NCBI GenBank assembly: GCA_021442155.1
Contig: CM038214.1
Span: forward strand, 26,970,450-27,034,449
Length of the DNA: 64,000 bases
Direction of reading: 5' to 3'
DNA from: Cymbidium sinense
Lineage: Eukaryota; Streptophyta; Magnoliopsida; Asparagales; Orchidaceae
The notes beneath the pieces were generated by a model that made no database searches, had not been told where the DNA came from, and saw only the letters and a program-made list of their open reading frames with translations. This document shows, piece by piece, positions 11,455 to 24,750 of this stretch. Position 1 is the stretch's first letter; each line of letters starts with the position of its first letter. Made by a program: the position numbers and the translations under genes.

Positions 11455-11959
11455 GTAATCTGAAAATCAATCCTTCTTTGTCATTCGTGTTTGGTGATCT
11501 TTTCTTTTTGATTGTATGGATGGCCATGTTATTTCAGTTATGCTCTATCATGCGTGATTGGTGATTATTTATTCAGCTATTTGTTTATATAACACATTTG
11601 AATGAACATGCTGTTAGTGCTTAACATATGCGATGAAGTTGAAAAGGATATTATATGGGAAATCCAAAATTTGTTTGCTCGGTTACTTATTTATTCGACT
11701 ATTTTGACTGTTGAGAAGTTGAGATGAATATTGAATGGAAAATTTGTTTATTGTGTATCATTTATTTTATCTACTCATTTAAATATTGTTGTAGATTGGC
11801 TGTCTTGAGATGTTGAGATGTTGTATAGGGAATTGAGAATTCATTTACTATGTATCATTAGGTATTTAGTATTTAATGATTACTAATTAGGGTGTAAATG
11901 TGTAATACATGTATAATATATTATTTATAAATTTCTTATCATCAATTTTGTTAATTTAG
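11455..11959 (+). other. Probable 5' UTR intron of the hAT transposase gene
   Basis: GTAATC at 11455 follows a pyrimidine-rich leader (11280-11450), and TTTAATTTAG-type sequence ends in AG at 11958-11959 immediately before ATG at 11960. The interval is T-rich with no open frame. A leader intron is common in plant transposase genes. This is inferred from splice consensus only. Confidence 0.4.
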
Positions 11960-12716
11960 ATGGTGGATTCCAATACTATTATTAATGCTCAAGAAAATGA
12001 AGTTTTTTTTTATGAGATATTGGTGAGAATGAAATTCAAACAATTGATGAGGAGACAAGCAATTGACTTGCTAGAAAGAAGAGAAGAATGTTATCATTTG
12101 TTTGGGGATATTTTGATTTACTACCACTTGGAAATGATGGGAAATAAAGATGCAAATGTAAAAAGTGCAGTGCAACCTACATATGTGATAGTAAATTTAG
12201 CACCGGCAATTTGAAACATCACTTACAAACTTGCAAAAAAAGGGATATACGTGATATAGGCCAACTTATTTTGCAAAGTAATTCTTCTTCATCTATTTCC
12301 ATGTGTAATGCTAAGTTCAACGAACAAGAGTTTCGTGACTTGCTTACCGCTTGCATTATTATGCACGATTTACCTTTTCAATGCGTTGAATGGTCTAGTT
12401 TTAGAGCACTTTTACGTTATTTGCATCGAGATTTGCAATTTGTTTCAAGAAGTACTATTATAAAATATTGCAAAAAGATGTTCATAAAAGAGAAGGGGCA
12501 AATCCGAATAATGCTACAAAGTACCACTAGTCAAGTTTGCTTGACGTCAGATTTATGGACTTCCATCAATAATGATGGATTTATTTGTTTAATAGCACAT
12601 TTCATTGATAATACTTGGAAATTGCAAAAAAAAAATTTAATTTCAGTTTTATGACATCTCCGCATGACGGTCTTGCATTATTTGAAGTAATTCAAACTTT
12701 TTTACTTGATTATTAA
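11960..12716 (+). pseudogene. hAT transposase N-terminal remnant with BED zinc finger
   Basis: ATG at 11960 opens one frame to about 12090. The product then continues in another frame from 12094: F-V-W-G-Y-F-D, then C-K-C-K-K-C, Y-I-C-D-S-K-F-S-T-G-N-L, K-H-H-L-Q-T-C, which is a BED-type zinc finger with its Cys and His ligands. A TAA at 12145 interrupts it. From 12211 the standard hAT N-terminal region follows, including L-L-T-A-C-I-I-M-H-D-L-P-F and V-C-L-T-S-D-L-W-T-S. A further frameshift in the A10 run at 12626-12635 is followed by F-M-T-S-P-H-D-G and a stop at 12714. There are two frameshifts and one internal stop, and the RNase-H-like catalytic half is gone. Confidence 0.88.
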
Positions 12717-12948
12717 GCTTATATGGGCCGAGTTCGGGTTTTAGGTCGAGTTACTTTGGTTGAATTTTGAACCCGCTATTCAAGTTAGGTTTGAATAATA
12801 AATTTGAACGATCAATATTCGAGTCGTTCTGTTACTTGGTTCGAGTTCAAGTTAAAAATTTCAACTCGATTTCTAAATTCAGGTCGGGTCGGGTTGAATA
12901 TTTTAGGGTAAACAGTAAAATTTCGACCCCAACCAATTGACACCCCTA

Positions 12949-15900
12949 CCTAAACCTAAACTAAAACAAACTAAACTAAATAAATAAAATCTAAGCCTAA
13001 ACCTAAAATAAACTAAACCTAAACCCTAAACTAAATAAAATAAAAGAAACTAAAAATAAACCTAAACCTAAACTAAAAACAATAACTAAAAATAAACCTA
13101 AAATAAAAACCTAAAACCTAAACCTAAAAAAATATAATAAAAACCTAAACCTAAACCTAAAAAATAAAATAAAAATAAAACTAAATAAAAAATAAACATA
13201 AACCTAAACCTAAACCTAAAACATAAACTAAAATAAAAAATCCTACATTAAAATAAATAAACATAAAATAAATAAAATAAATTAAATAAAAATGACTTAA
13301 ATAAAAAATAATAATAATAAACTAAAATAAATAAAATATAAACTAAAAAAACCTAAATCTACAAGTTTACATAATTTAAAAATAAACCTGAACTAAAACT
13401 AGAACCCTAAACCAAAAACCTATATCTTAAACACAAAACCTTAAGCCCTAAAAATAAAAAATAAAATAGAACAAAATAAAATAAACCCTTACCCTAAACC
13501 CTAAACCTTAAATCTAACCTAAAATAAAACCCTAAACCTTAAACCTATAACCCTAAACCCTAAACCTTAAACCCTAAAGCCTAAACACTAAACCCTAAAC
13601 CCTAACCCTAAACCCTAAACCGTAAAACCCTAAACCCTAAACCCTAAAACTAAAACCCTAAACCCTAAAAACCTAAAACTAAAAAATAAAATAAAAATTA
13701 AACTCACGTAAAAAATAAACATAAACCTAAACCTAAAAAATAAACCTAAATAAAAAACCTAAAATAAATAAACTAAATTAAATAAAAATAAAAAAATATA
13801 TTTAACTAAAAATAAAAGTTTAAATAAATTAAAATAAATAAAAATAACTAAATAAACCTAAACCTACAAGTTTACTTAATTTTTCTTTTTTGAAAAAACC
13901 TAAGGTATAAACCCTAAAACTGACCCTAAACCCTAAATCCTAAAACTAACCATAAACCTTAAACCCTAAACACTAAACCAACAACCTTAGACCTTAGATC
14001 CTAAATCCTAAAACCTATAACCCTAAACCCTAAACACCAAACCCTAAACTCTAAACCCTAAACCTTAATCCCTAAACCCTAAAAACCAAAAAACCTAAAC
14101 CTAAACTAAATAAAACCTAAAAATAAAATAAATAAAAAACCTAAACATAATAAAATAAAATAAAATAAAATAAAAACCTAAGCTAAAACTTAAACCTAAA
14201 CCTATAATTAAAATAAAATAAAAAATAAAACTAAATTAAAATAAAATAATAAAAACCTAAACTAAACTATAAAATAAAATAAACCTCAAAATAAAAACCT
14301 AAATAAAATAAAAACTAAACGAAAAATAAAAATAAAATAAACCTAAAATAAAATAGAATAAAATAAACTAAAATCCAAAACCTAAAAAATAAACCTAAAA
14401 ATAAAACGTGAAAATAAATAAAATAATAAAACATAAATCTAAAACTAAAAAAAGCCTAAACCTAAAATAATAAAATAAAATAAACCTAAACCTAAATAAA
14501 AATAAACTAAACTAGAATAAATAAAACTTAAACCTAAACTGTAAACTAAATAAAATAAAATAAATTAAAAATAAACCTAAACCCAAACTAAAAAATAAAA
14601 CCTAAAAATAAACATAAAATAAAAACCTAAATTTTAAACCTAAAAAAATTAAATATTAATGTAAACCGAAACTTAAAAAATAAAATAAAAATAAAGATAA
14701 ACTAAGAAATAAACAAAAACCTCAACCTAAACCTAAAAAATAAACTAAAATAAATAAAAATTAAAAATTAACTAAATAAACTTGAAAAAACCTAAATAAA
14801 CTAAATAAACCTAAACTTGCCACTTAACCTAAAAAAAACCTAAATAAGCTAAAAAACCCTCAACCTAAAATAAGGCCTTAACCCTAAACCCTAAAAAAAC
14901 CTACACCTTAAACCCTAAACCCTAAAACCCTAAACCCTAAACCCTAAACCCTAAACCCCAAACACTAAACCCTAAACTAACCTAAATCCAAAACCCCCTA
15001 CAACCATAAACCTTAAACCCTAAACCCTAAACCCTAAACCCTAAACCCTCAAAAACCTAAACCCTAAACCCTAAACACTAAAACCTAAACCCTAAACCAT
15101 AAACTCTAAACCCTAACCTTAAACCTTAAACCCTAAATAAAATTAAAAAATAAATAAACTAAAATAAATAAAATAAAATCACCTAAACTATTTACTTAAT
15201 ATTAAAACTAAAACATAAACCTAAAACCCTAAATTTCAATCAAAATCTAAACTAACTCTAAACCTAAAACACACACCTAAACCCTAAACTCCTAAATCCT
15301 AAATTAACCCTAAACCTAAACCTAAACCCTAATCTTAAACTAAACTATAACCTAAACTAAAACTAATCCTATATCTTAAACTAACTTAAACCCCTTAAAC
15401 TAAACCTAAACTAAACCTAAAACTAAACCTAAAGTTTAAACACTAAACTAATTAAACCTAAACTAAACTAAATCTAAAACCTAAACCTAAACTAAACCTA
15501 AACTATAAACTAAATACTGCTATAAAACCTAAACCTAAACTAAATAAACTTAAATAAATAAATAAAATATCTAAATAAATAAATAAAATAAATAAATAAA
15601 AAAATAATAAACTAAACACTTAAACCCTAAACCCTAAATCCTAAATTAAGCCTAAACCTAAACTAAACCCTAAACACTAAACCCTATCCCTAACCTTAAA
15701 TCTTAAACCCTAAACCATAAACCCTAAACCTTAAAAACCCTAAACCCTATATCTTAAACTAACCTTAAACCCTAAGCTAACCTTAAACCCTCAACCCTAA
15801 ACCCTAAAAACCTTAAACCCTAAAGCTAAACACTAAACCCTAAATCTGAAACCCTAAACCCTAAACCCTAAATCCTAAAACCCTAAACCCTAAAACCCTA

Positions 15901-18900
15901 AACCTTAAACCATAAATCGTAAACACTAAGCCATAAAAACCTAAACCTAAACTACATAAACCTAAAAATAAAATAAATAAAAAAACCTAAATCTAAATAA
16001 AATAAATAAAATAAAATAAAATAAAAAACTAAATAAAAACCTAAACCTAAACCTCAAATTAAAATAAAATAAACTAATAAAAATAAACTAAAATAAAATA
16101 AATAAAAACCTAAACTAAAAAATAAAATAACCCTAAGAATAAAAAAACCTAAGTATAATTAAAATTGAATGTAAAATAAATAAAAAATAAACCTAAATTA
16201 AAAAAACTAAATAAAAACCTAAACCTAAAAGATAAATTTAAAAATAAAACCTAGAAATAAATAAAAATAAAACCCAAACCCTAAACTAAAAATAAAAACT
16301 AAACCTAAAATAAAAATAAAATAAATAAAATAAAATAAACCAAATCATAAACTAAAATAAACTAAACTAAAATGATTAAAACCTAAACTTAAAATAAATC
16401 ATACCTAAATCCTAAACTAAATAAAATAAAAAAAACAAAAAGTAAACCTAAACCTAAACTAAAAAATAAAAACTTAAAATAAACCTAAAATGAAAACCTA
16501 AAACCTAAACCCTAAATCCTAAACCTTAAAAAGCTAAAAACCTAAACCTATACTAAATAAAACCTAAAAATAAAATAAATAAAAAAACCTAAACCAAAAA
16601 AAATAAAATAAAATAACATAAAATAAAAACATAAACTAAAACCTAAACCTAAAGCTAAAGCTAAAAAGAAAATAAAATAAAAATTTAAAACTCTTCTAAA
16701 ATAAAATTAATAAAAGCTTAAACTAAACTAAAATATAAAAAACCTAAGTAAAATAAAAACTAAACCTAAAATTAGAATAAAATAATCCTAAAATAAAATA
16801 AAATAAAAACTAAATAAAAACTTAAATCTAAAAATTAAACCTAAAAGTAAATTAAAAAAATAGCCTGAACTCTAAAACAAAATTAAAAAAAACCTAAACC
16901 TAAAATAACAATAATATAAACCTAAACCTAAACTATGATAAACTAAACTAAAGTAAATAAAACCTAAACCTAAACATTCAAAAAAAACCTAAACCTAGAC
17001 TAAAACAAAATAAAATAAAATTAACTAAAAATAAACCTAAACCTAAACTTAAAAATAATCCCTAAAAAACATTAAATAAAAACCTAAAACCAAAACCTAA
17101 AAAATTAAAATAAAAGCCTAAACATAAACCTACAAATAATAAATAAAACCTAAACCTAAAAAATAAAACAAAAATAAAACTAAACTAAAAAATAAACCTA
17201 AACTTAAACCTAAACCTAAATAATAAACTAAAATAAATAAACATAAAATAAATAAACTAAACTAAACAAAATTAAAAATAAACCTAAATAAAAATAAAAA
17301 TAAAAAAATAAATAAGTTAAAATAAATAAAAAATAAACTAAATAAACCTAAACCTACTAGTTTACTTAATTTAAAAAAAATAAAAAATTTAGAAAAAAAT
17401 AAAAACAAATAAAACCCTAAACCCTAAACCCTAAATCCTAAAACCCTAAACCTTAAACTCTAAACCCTAAACACTAAACCATAAACCCTAAACCCTAAAC
17501 ACTAAACCCTAAACCATAAACCCTAAAACCCTAAACCCCAAACCCTAAATCCTAAACCCTAAACCCCAAACCCTAAATCCTAATCCCTAAACCCTAAACC
17601 CTAAAATCAACAACCCTAAACCCTAAACCCTAAAAACCTAAAAACCTAAACCTAAACTAAATAAAATGTAAAAATAATACAAATAAAAAAACCTAAACCT
17701 TAATAAAATAAAAAATAAAATAAAACAAAAACCTAAACTTAAACTTATATCGAAACCTAAAAATTAAATGAAATAAAAAATTAAAACAAAACTAAAATAA
17801 AATAAATAAAAACCTATACTAAACTATGAAATAAAATAAACCTAAAAATAAAGAGCCTAAACCAATTAAAAATAAACATAAAATGAAAAAAAATAACCTA
17901 AAATATATTAAAATAAAAACTAAATAAAATCCTAAACCTAAAAATAAATATAACAATAAAACCCAAATCCTAAACTAAAAATAAAAACTATACCTAAAAT
18001 AAAAATAAAATAAATAAACTAAAATAACTTAAACCTAAACTAAAATAAACTAAACTAAAACAAATTAAACCTAAACCTAAACCTAAAATAAACTTAACTT
18101 AAAACTAAATTAGATAAAATAAACCAAAAATAAACCTAAAATTAAACTAAAAAAATTAAACCTAAAATTAAACATAAAATAAAAACCTAAAACCAAAACC
18201 TAAAAAAATAAACTAAAGACCTTAACCTAAACATCAAAATAAAAAATAAAATGTAAACCTAAAAAATAAAATCAAAAGAAAACTAAATTAAAAAATAAAC
18301 ATAAACCTAAGCCTAGACATAAAAAATAAACTAAAACAAAAAAACTAAATTAAAATAAATAAACCAAACAAAATAAAAGTAAAGAATAAACTTAAATAAA
18401 AAGAAAAAATAAAATAGACAAAAAAAATAAAAAATAAACTAACTAATTAAATAAACCTAAACCTATCAGTTTAATTTTTTTTTTAAAAAAAAACCTTAAA
18501 TTCTAAACCCTAATACTAATCCTAAACCCTAAATCTTAAACATACAACCCTAAATCTTAAACCCTAAACCTTAAACCCTAAAAAACCTTAAGTCCTAAAC
18601 TAACTTGAAACTCAAATCCTTAAACCATAAACCCTAACCTTAACCCTAAACCCTAAAGCTTAAAACCTAAATCCTAAATTATCACTAAACCTAAGATAAC
18701 CCAAAACCCTAAACCCTAAACCTAAAACCCTCAAATCCCTAAACCCTAAAGCCTAAACACTAAACCTTAAACCCTAAACCCTAAATCCTAACCCTAAACC
18801 CTAAACCTTAAAACCTAAACTATAAAACCCTAAACCCGAAACCCTAAACCCTAAAAACCTAAAAACATAAACATAAATTAAATAAAACCTAAAAATAAAA

Positions 18901-19928
18901 TAAATAAATAAAACCTAAACCTAAATAAAATAAAAATATATAATAAAACCTAAACTAAAACCAAAACCTAAACCTAAAAATAAAATAAAATAAAAATAAA
19001 AATAAACTAAAATAAATTAAAGAAAAACCCAAACTAAATTAAGAAATAAAATAAACCTAATAAGAAAAAACATTTGTAAGATGAAAACTAAACTTAAATA
19101 AAAATAAAATAAAATAAAAACTAAATTAAAGCCTAAACCTAAAAAATAATCCTAAAAATAAAGCCCAAAAATAAATAAAAAGCAAAACCTAAACCTTAAA
19201 CAAAGAAAAAACCTAATCCTAAATTAAAAATAAAATAAATAAAATAAAATAAACTTAAACCTAAACCAAAATAAATTAAACTAAAATAAATAAAACCTAA
19301 ACCTAAACCTGAAATAAACTAAACTTAAACCTAAACTTAAACTAACAAAAATAAAATAAACTAAAAATAAACCTAAACCAAAACTAAAATATAAAATGTA
19401 AGAAATAAATCTAAATTAAAACCTAAAACCTAAACCTAAAAAATTAAAATAAAAACATAAACATAAAAAAAATTTAAACCTAAACATAAAAAATAAAACT
19501 AAACCTAAACCTAAACCTAAATCTAAAAATAAACTAAAATAAAAAACCTAAAAAAATAATTAAACCTAAAATAAATTAACTAAACTAAATAAAACTAAAA
19601 ATAAAATAAAAAATAAACTAAGTAAACTAAATAAACCTAAACCTACCGGTATACTTAATTTTTAAAAGAAAAACCATAAACCATAAATTCAAAACCCTAA
19701 ACTCAACAACTAATCCTAGACCCTAAACTTGAAAAAAACCATAAACTCTAAATCTAAACCTTAAACCCTAAAAGCATAAAGCCTAAAATCCTAAACCCTA
19801 AACCCTAAATCCTAAACCTTAAACCCTAAACCCTAAACCTAAAACTAAAACTAAAGTAACTAAATAAATTAAAAAATAAACCTAAACCCTAAAACCTAAT
19901 AAACCTTAACCTAAACCTAAACCCTAAG
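12949..19928. repeat. Long telomere-derived array without GR-RBP cassettes
   Basis: About 7 kb of higher-order units lacking the gene fragment; 12949-12956 is the right target duplication of the hAT element. Hinges lie at about 13365, 13869, 14819, 15189 (weak), 17359, 18467 and 19646; the last three are spaced about 1.1 kb. Cleaner CCCTAAA blocks follow hinges at about 13480-13670, 13890-14080, 14870-15130, 15620-15930, 17410-17640, 18500-18850 and 19730-19840. The ordered degenerate block recurs at about 13003, 16395, 18085 and 19311. At 15200-15560 a CTAAACCTAAACTAAACC variant predominates. No gene was seen. Confidence 0.85.
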
Positions 19929-20381
19929 AGTGGGCATAACCTTGATGGCAGGAACAACACTATCAACCAGGCTTAGTCTAGATCTAGCGATGGAGGTGAA
20001 GGCGAGGTGGCGATTATCATGGTGGTGGTGGGGGATCTAGTGGTGCTGGCGGATATTGAGGTTGTGGTCAGAGTAGTGGTGATTATGTAGGCGGGAGGAG
20101 CGACTGAGGTTACTGCCATGGTAGTGGAAGAGGTAGAGATCGGGGACTTGATGGTGGATCCCGCTAAACGAGAGGCCAAGGTTGATCCGAGCTGCTGCTT
20201 ATAGAATTGTATCTTTGCAGTATAGATGGTTCTAGTTATCTGGGTTTTTGATTTACTCTATGTGTGCCAATTTTTTTATCTATGTTGCCTCTTATTTCTT
20301 AGAAAACTTGGTGTGTTACTTGGTTGATGAAATCAAAATGAAGAACTACTAAATCTTAATTTATTCTCTATTATAAAAAAA
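19929..20381 (+). pseudogene. GR-RBP C-terminal fragment, copy 6
   Basis: Left breakpoint as in the others, with AAT changed to AGT. It reads G-H-N-L-D-G-R-N and N-Q-A, then TAG for the second Gln. Frameshifts disrupt the Gly-rich tail near 20008, and the coding end (W-G-G-S-D-G-N region) is deleted at about 20178-20186, joining R-G directly to the 3' UTR. The 3' end is TTTATTCTCTATTATAAAAAAA. Confidence 0.8.
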
Positions 20382-22611
20382 GCAAAAAGCAAAAACCCTA
20401 AACTAAAACCTAAACCCTAGTCTTAAAACATAAACCCTAAACCCTAAAAACCTTAAACCCTAAACCTTAAACCTTATACCTAAAACCCTAAATCGCAAAC
20501 CCTAAACCCTAAACCCTAAAATCTAAACCCTAAACCCTAAACCCTAAACCCCAAACCCTAAACCCTAAACACTAAACCCTAAACCCTCAACTAACCCTAA
20601 ATACTAAACCCTAAACCCTAAAAAGCTAAAAACTTAAACTTAAACATAAACTAAATAAATCCTGAAAATAAAATAAATAAAAAAACTTGGACCAAAATAA
20701 AATAAAAAAATAAAATGAAATAAAAACCTAAACAACCTAAACCTAAACCTAAACCTAAACCTAAAAAGAAAATAAAATAAAAAATAAAAAAACCTAAACC
20801 TAAACTAATTTAAAAAAAACCTAAACAAAATAAAATAAAATAAAATAAAAACTAAATAAATACCTAAACCTAAAAAAATAAACCTAAAAATAAATAAAAT
20901 ATAAAACATAAACCCTAAACTAAAAAAAACCTAAACCTAAAATAAAAATAAAATAAAACTAAACCTAAATTAAAATAAATAAAACCTAAACCCTAAATAA
21001 AATTAAATAAATTAAACATAGAACTAAACCTAAACTAAATAATACAACATAAAAATAATCCTAAAATAAAAACCAAAAACCTAAAGATAAAAAAATAAAA
21101 TGAAAAGCTAAACCTAACCCTAAAAATAAAAAATAAACCTAAACGAGAAAAATAAAATAAGCATAAAACTAAATAAAAAATAAACATAAACCTAAACCTA
21201 AAAATAAACTAAAATAAATAACCCTAAATAAATAAAAGAAAATAAATAAAAATAAAACATTAAGCTAAATAAAAATAAGAAATAAAATAAATAAAATAAA
21301 TAAAAAATAAATTAAATAAACCTAAGCCTATCGATTTTCTTTTTCTTTTTTTTTTAAAAAAAACCGTAAACCCTAAACCCTAAACCCTAAATCCTAAACC
21401 CAAAGCCTAAACCCTTAAACTAACCCTAAACTTACAACCCTAAATCCTAAATCCTAAACCCTAAACTCCAAACCCTAAACCCTAAACCCTAAACCATAAC
21501 CTTAACCCTAAGCCATAAACCCTAAAGCCAAAACCTTAAAACCCTAAACACTAAACCCTAAACTAGTCATAAACCCTAAACCCTAAACCTTAAAACCATA
21601 AACCCTAAACCCTAAATCCTAAACCCTAAACTAACCCCAAACCCCATGCTAACCCTAAACCTTAAACCCTAAAAACCCTTAGCCCTAAAGCTTAAACACT
21701 AAACCTTAAACCTTAAATCCTAAATCCTAAGCCCTAACCCTAAACCCTAAAACCTAAAACCCTAAACCCTCAACCCTATATCATAGACACTAAATCCTTA
21801 AAACCTAAAAACCTAAACATAAACTAAATAAAACATAATAATAAAATAAATAAAAAATCTAAACCTAAATAAAATAAAAACTTAAACTAAAACCTATACC
21901 TAAACATAAACTTATAAATAAAATTAAAATAAAAAATAAAAATAAGCTAAAATAAAATAAAGAAAAACATAAACTAAACTAAAAATAAAAAAAAACTAAG
22001 AATAAAAGCCTTAATAAAATAAAACTAAACATAAAAAATAAAATAAACCTAAACTAAAATAAAATAAAACTAGTTAAAACCTAAACCTAAAAAAATAAAC
22101 CTAAAAAAATTAAAATAAAACCTAAAACCTAAACCTAAAAAAATAAAATAAAACTTAAACCTAAACTTAAAATAAAAAGTAAAACCTAAACCTAAAAAAT
22201 AAAATAAAAATAAAACTCAACTAAAAAATAAACCTAAACCTAAACTTGAACCTAAAAAATAAACTAAAATAATAAACCTAAACTAAAATAAATAAACTAA
22301 AGTAAATAAAAAAATCTAAATAAAAATAAAATAATAAAATAATCTCAAATAAATAAAAAATAAAGCTAAACTCTAAACCCTAATCCCTAAATCCTAAACT
22401 ATAAACCCTAAAACCCTAAAACCCTAAAACCCTAAACCCTAAACCCTAAACCCTAAAATTGTAAATCATAAATACTAAACCCTAAACCCTAAATCCTAAA
22501 ACATAAAACCTACAACCCTAAACCCTAAACACTAAACTCTAAACTAACCCTAAACCCTAAAAGCTAAACTAACCCTAAACTCAAAACCCTAAACTAACCC
22601 TAAAACCTAAG
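20382..22611. repeat. Telomere-derived array between copies 6 and 7
   Basis: CCCTAAA blocks at 20390-20640, 21360-21800 and 22380-22605, degenerate AT-rich blocks between, and a hinge variant at about 21331 (CTATCGATTTTCTTTTT). A unit starting near 22370 lacks a recognisable hinge. No gene was seen. Confidence 0.85.
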
Positions 22612-23095
22612 AATGGGCATAACCTTGACAGCATAAACATTAACATCAACTAGACTCAGTCTAGATCTGGAAGTGGAGGTGAAGGTAGAGGCAGCGATTA
22701 TCATAGTGGTGGTGGGGGATCTGGAAGTGCTGGTGGATATGGAGGTGGTGGTCAGAGCAATGGTGGTAACAGAGGTGGGAGGTGCAACGGAGGTTACAAT
22801 CATGGTGGTGATAAAGGGAGAGATCAGGGATATGATGGTGGATCCCATTACTCGAGAGGTGGGGGTGGTTATGATGGGAACTGGAGAAAGAGAAGAACGA
22901 CCAATCCGATCTACTTCTTATGGAATTGTGTCTTTATAGTAGGGAAGGTTCCAATTATTTAGGGTTTTTGATTTGCTCTATGGATGCTCATTTTTGATCT
23001 ATGTCATACTTGTATCTTAGAAAACATGGGGTGCTACTTGGTTCATGAAATCGAAAAGAAGAAATATTAAATCTAAATTTGTTCTCTGTTAAAAA
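22612..23095 (+). pseudogene. GR-RBP C-terminal fragment, copy 7
   Basis: Well preserved in length. The frame has a TAG for Gln in N-Q-A, then an open Gly-rich tail through G-G-Q-S-N-G-G, R-D-Q-G-Y-D-G-G and Y-S-R-G-G-G-G-Y-D-G-N-W-R. The usual stop is altered (AACTGA to AAGAGA). The 3' UTR is complete and ends TTCTCTGTTAAAAA. It is followed after about 1.2 kb by the next unit in regular phase. Confidence 0.85.
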
Positions 23096-24328
23096 TAAAA
23101 AAAACCTTAAACCCTAAACCCTAAACCCTAAACTAAAACTTAAAACCCTAAACATAAAACCTAAACCCTAAACCCTAAACCCGAAACCCCACACCCTAAA
23201 GCCTAAACCCTAAACCCTGAACCCTAAAAAGTTAAAAACTTAAACCTAAACTAAATAAAAAATAAATAAAATAAATAAAAAACCTAAACCAAAATAAAAT
23301 AAGAAAATTAAATTAAATTAAAACATTAACTAAAACCTAAACCAAAACCTAAACCTAAACTTAAACCTAAAAAAGAAAATAAAATAAAAATAAATTAAAA
23401 TAAAACAAATAAAAACCAAAACAAAACTAAAAAATAAAAAACCTAAATAAAGTAAAAAACTAAAGCTAAAATAAAAATAAAATAAAATAAAATAAAATAA
23501 AAACTTGATAAAAACCTAAACCTAAAAAATAAACCTAAAAATCAAACTAAAAAAAAAAGAAAACCAAAATCATAAACTAAAAAGAAAACCTAAACCTAAA
23601 ATAAAAAAAAATAAAATAAAATAAAATAAACTTGAACCTAAATTAAATTAAACTAAACTAAAATAAATAAATCCTAAACCTAATCCTAAAATAAACTAAA
23701 CCTAAACCTAATCCTAAACTAAATAAAATAAAATAAAAACTTAAAATAAGCCTAAAGCAAAACTAAAAATAAAACTTTAAAATAAACAAAAAATAAAACC
23801 TAAAACCTAAACCTGAAAAAAATAAAATAAAACCCAAACCTAAACCAAAAAATAAAAATAAAACCTAAACCTAAAAAATAAAATAAAAATAAAACTCAAC
23901 TAAAAAATAAACTTGAACCTAAAAACTAAACTAAAATAAAAAACTAAACTAAAATAAATAAATATAAAATAAATAAACAAAAAAAATAAAAATAAAAAGC
24001 AAACCTTAATAAAAATAAAAAATAAACTAAATAAACCTAAACCTAATAGTTTACTTAATTTTTTTTAAAAAACAAAACCTAAACCTTAAATCCTAAACCC
24101 TAAACCCTAAGCCCTAAACCTATAATCCTAAACCCTAAACCCTAAACTCCAAACCTTAAACCCTAAACCCTAAGCCCTAAACCATAAACCCTAAAACCCT
24201 AAACCCTAAACCATAAACCCTAAACCTTAAAACCCTAAACCTTAAGCCCTAAACCCTAAACCCTAAACCCTAAAACTTACAACCCTAAACACTAAATGCT
24301 AAACTAACCCTAAATCTTAAACCCTAAG
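23096..24328. repeat. Telomere-derived array between copies 7 and 8
   Basis: One full higher-order unit body: CCCTAAA block at 23100-23230, the AAAAGTTAAAAACTTAAACC boundary, degenerate block to about 24030, hinge at about 24047, then clean CCCTAAA at 24090-24325. The ordered block lies at about 23688. No gene was seen. Confidence 0.88.
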
Positions 24329-24750
24329 AATGGGTAGAACCTTAACGCTAGGAACATCACTGTCATCTAGGTTTAGTCTAGATTTGGGGATGGAGGTGAA
24401 GGCGGAGGCGGCGGTTATCATAGTGGTGGTGGGGGATCTAGAAGTACTGGTGGATATGGAGGTGGTGGTCAGAGTTGAGGTGGTTATGGAGGTAGGAGGA
24501 GCAACACAAACAATGGTGGTGAGATCAGGGATATGAAGGAGGATCCTGCTACTCTAGAAATGGTGGTGGTTTTGATGAGAACTGAAGAAAATGAGCAACG
24601 ATTGATCCGATCTGCTGCTTATGGAACTTTATCTTTACAGTAGAGAAGGTTCTACTTATCTGATTTTGATATGGGGCTCATTTTTTATCTATGTCATTGC
24701 TTGTGTCTTAGAAAACTTGGGTGGTACTTGGTTCATGAAATAGAAAAGAA
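24329..24750 (+). pseudogene. GR-RBP C-terminal fragment, copy 8
   Basis: Three separate CAG-to-TAG stops (first Gln, N-Q-A, A-Q-S) plus TGA in the tail. It retains Y-H-S-G-G-G-G-G-S and G-G-Y-G-G-G-G-Q-S. Deletions remove the R-D-R-G-Y neighbourhood, and the fragment ends at GAAATAGAAAAGAA without the terminal TTCTCTGTT segment. Confidence 0.83.

Larger units (their letters stand above)
10960..12948 (+). mobile_element. hAT-superfamily DNA transposon, internally deleted
   Basis: About 2.0 kb. Perfect 12-bp terminal inverted repeats TAGGGGTGTCAA (10960-10971) and TTGACACCCCTA (12937-12948), flanked by CCTAAACC on both sides. Subterminal GGGTCGGGTT motifs occur near both ends (about 11067 and 12884). 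Inside are a 5' leader with a likely intron and the N-terminal part of a hAT transposase. The catalytic core and C-terminal dimerisation region are missing, since coding ends at 12716 and only AT-rich and subterminal sequence follows. It cannot be autonomous. Its base composition and complexity differ sharply from the surrounding repeat. Confidence 0.9.

Noticed and set aside
11246..11458. 70-residue open frame at the left of the hAT element
   Set aside because: Lies in the pyrimidine-rich leader before a likely splice donor; no transposase motif.
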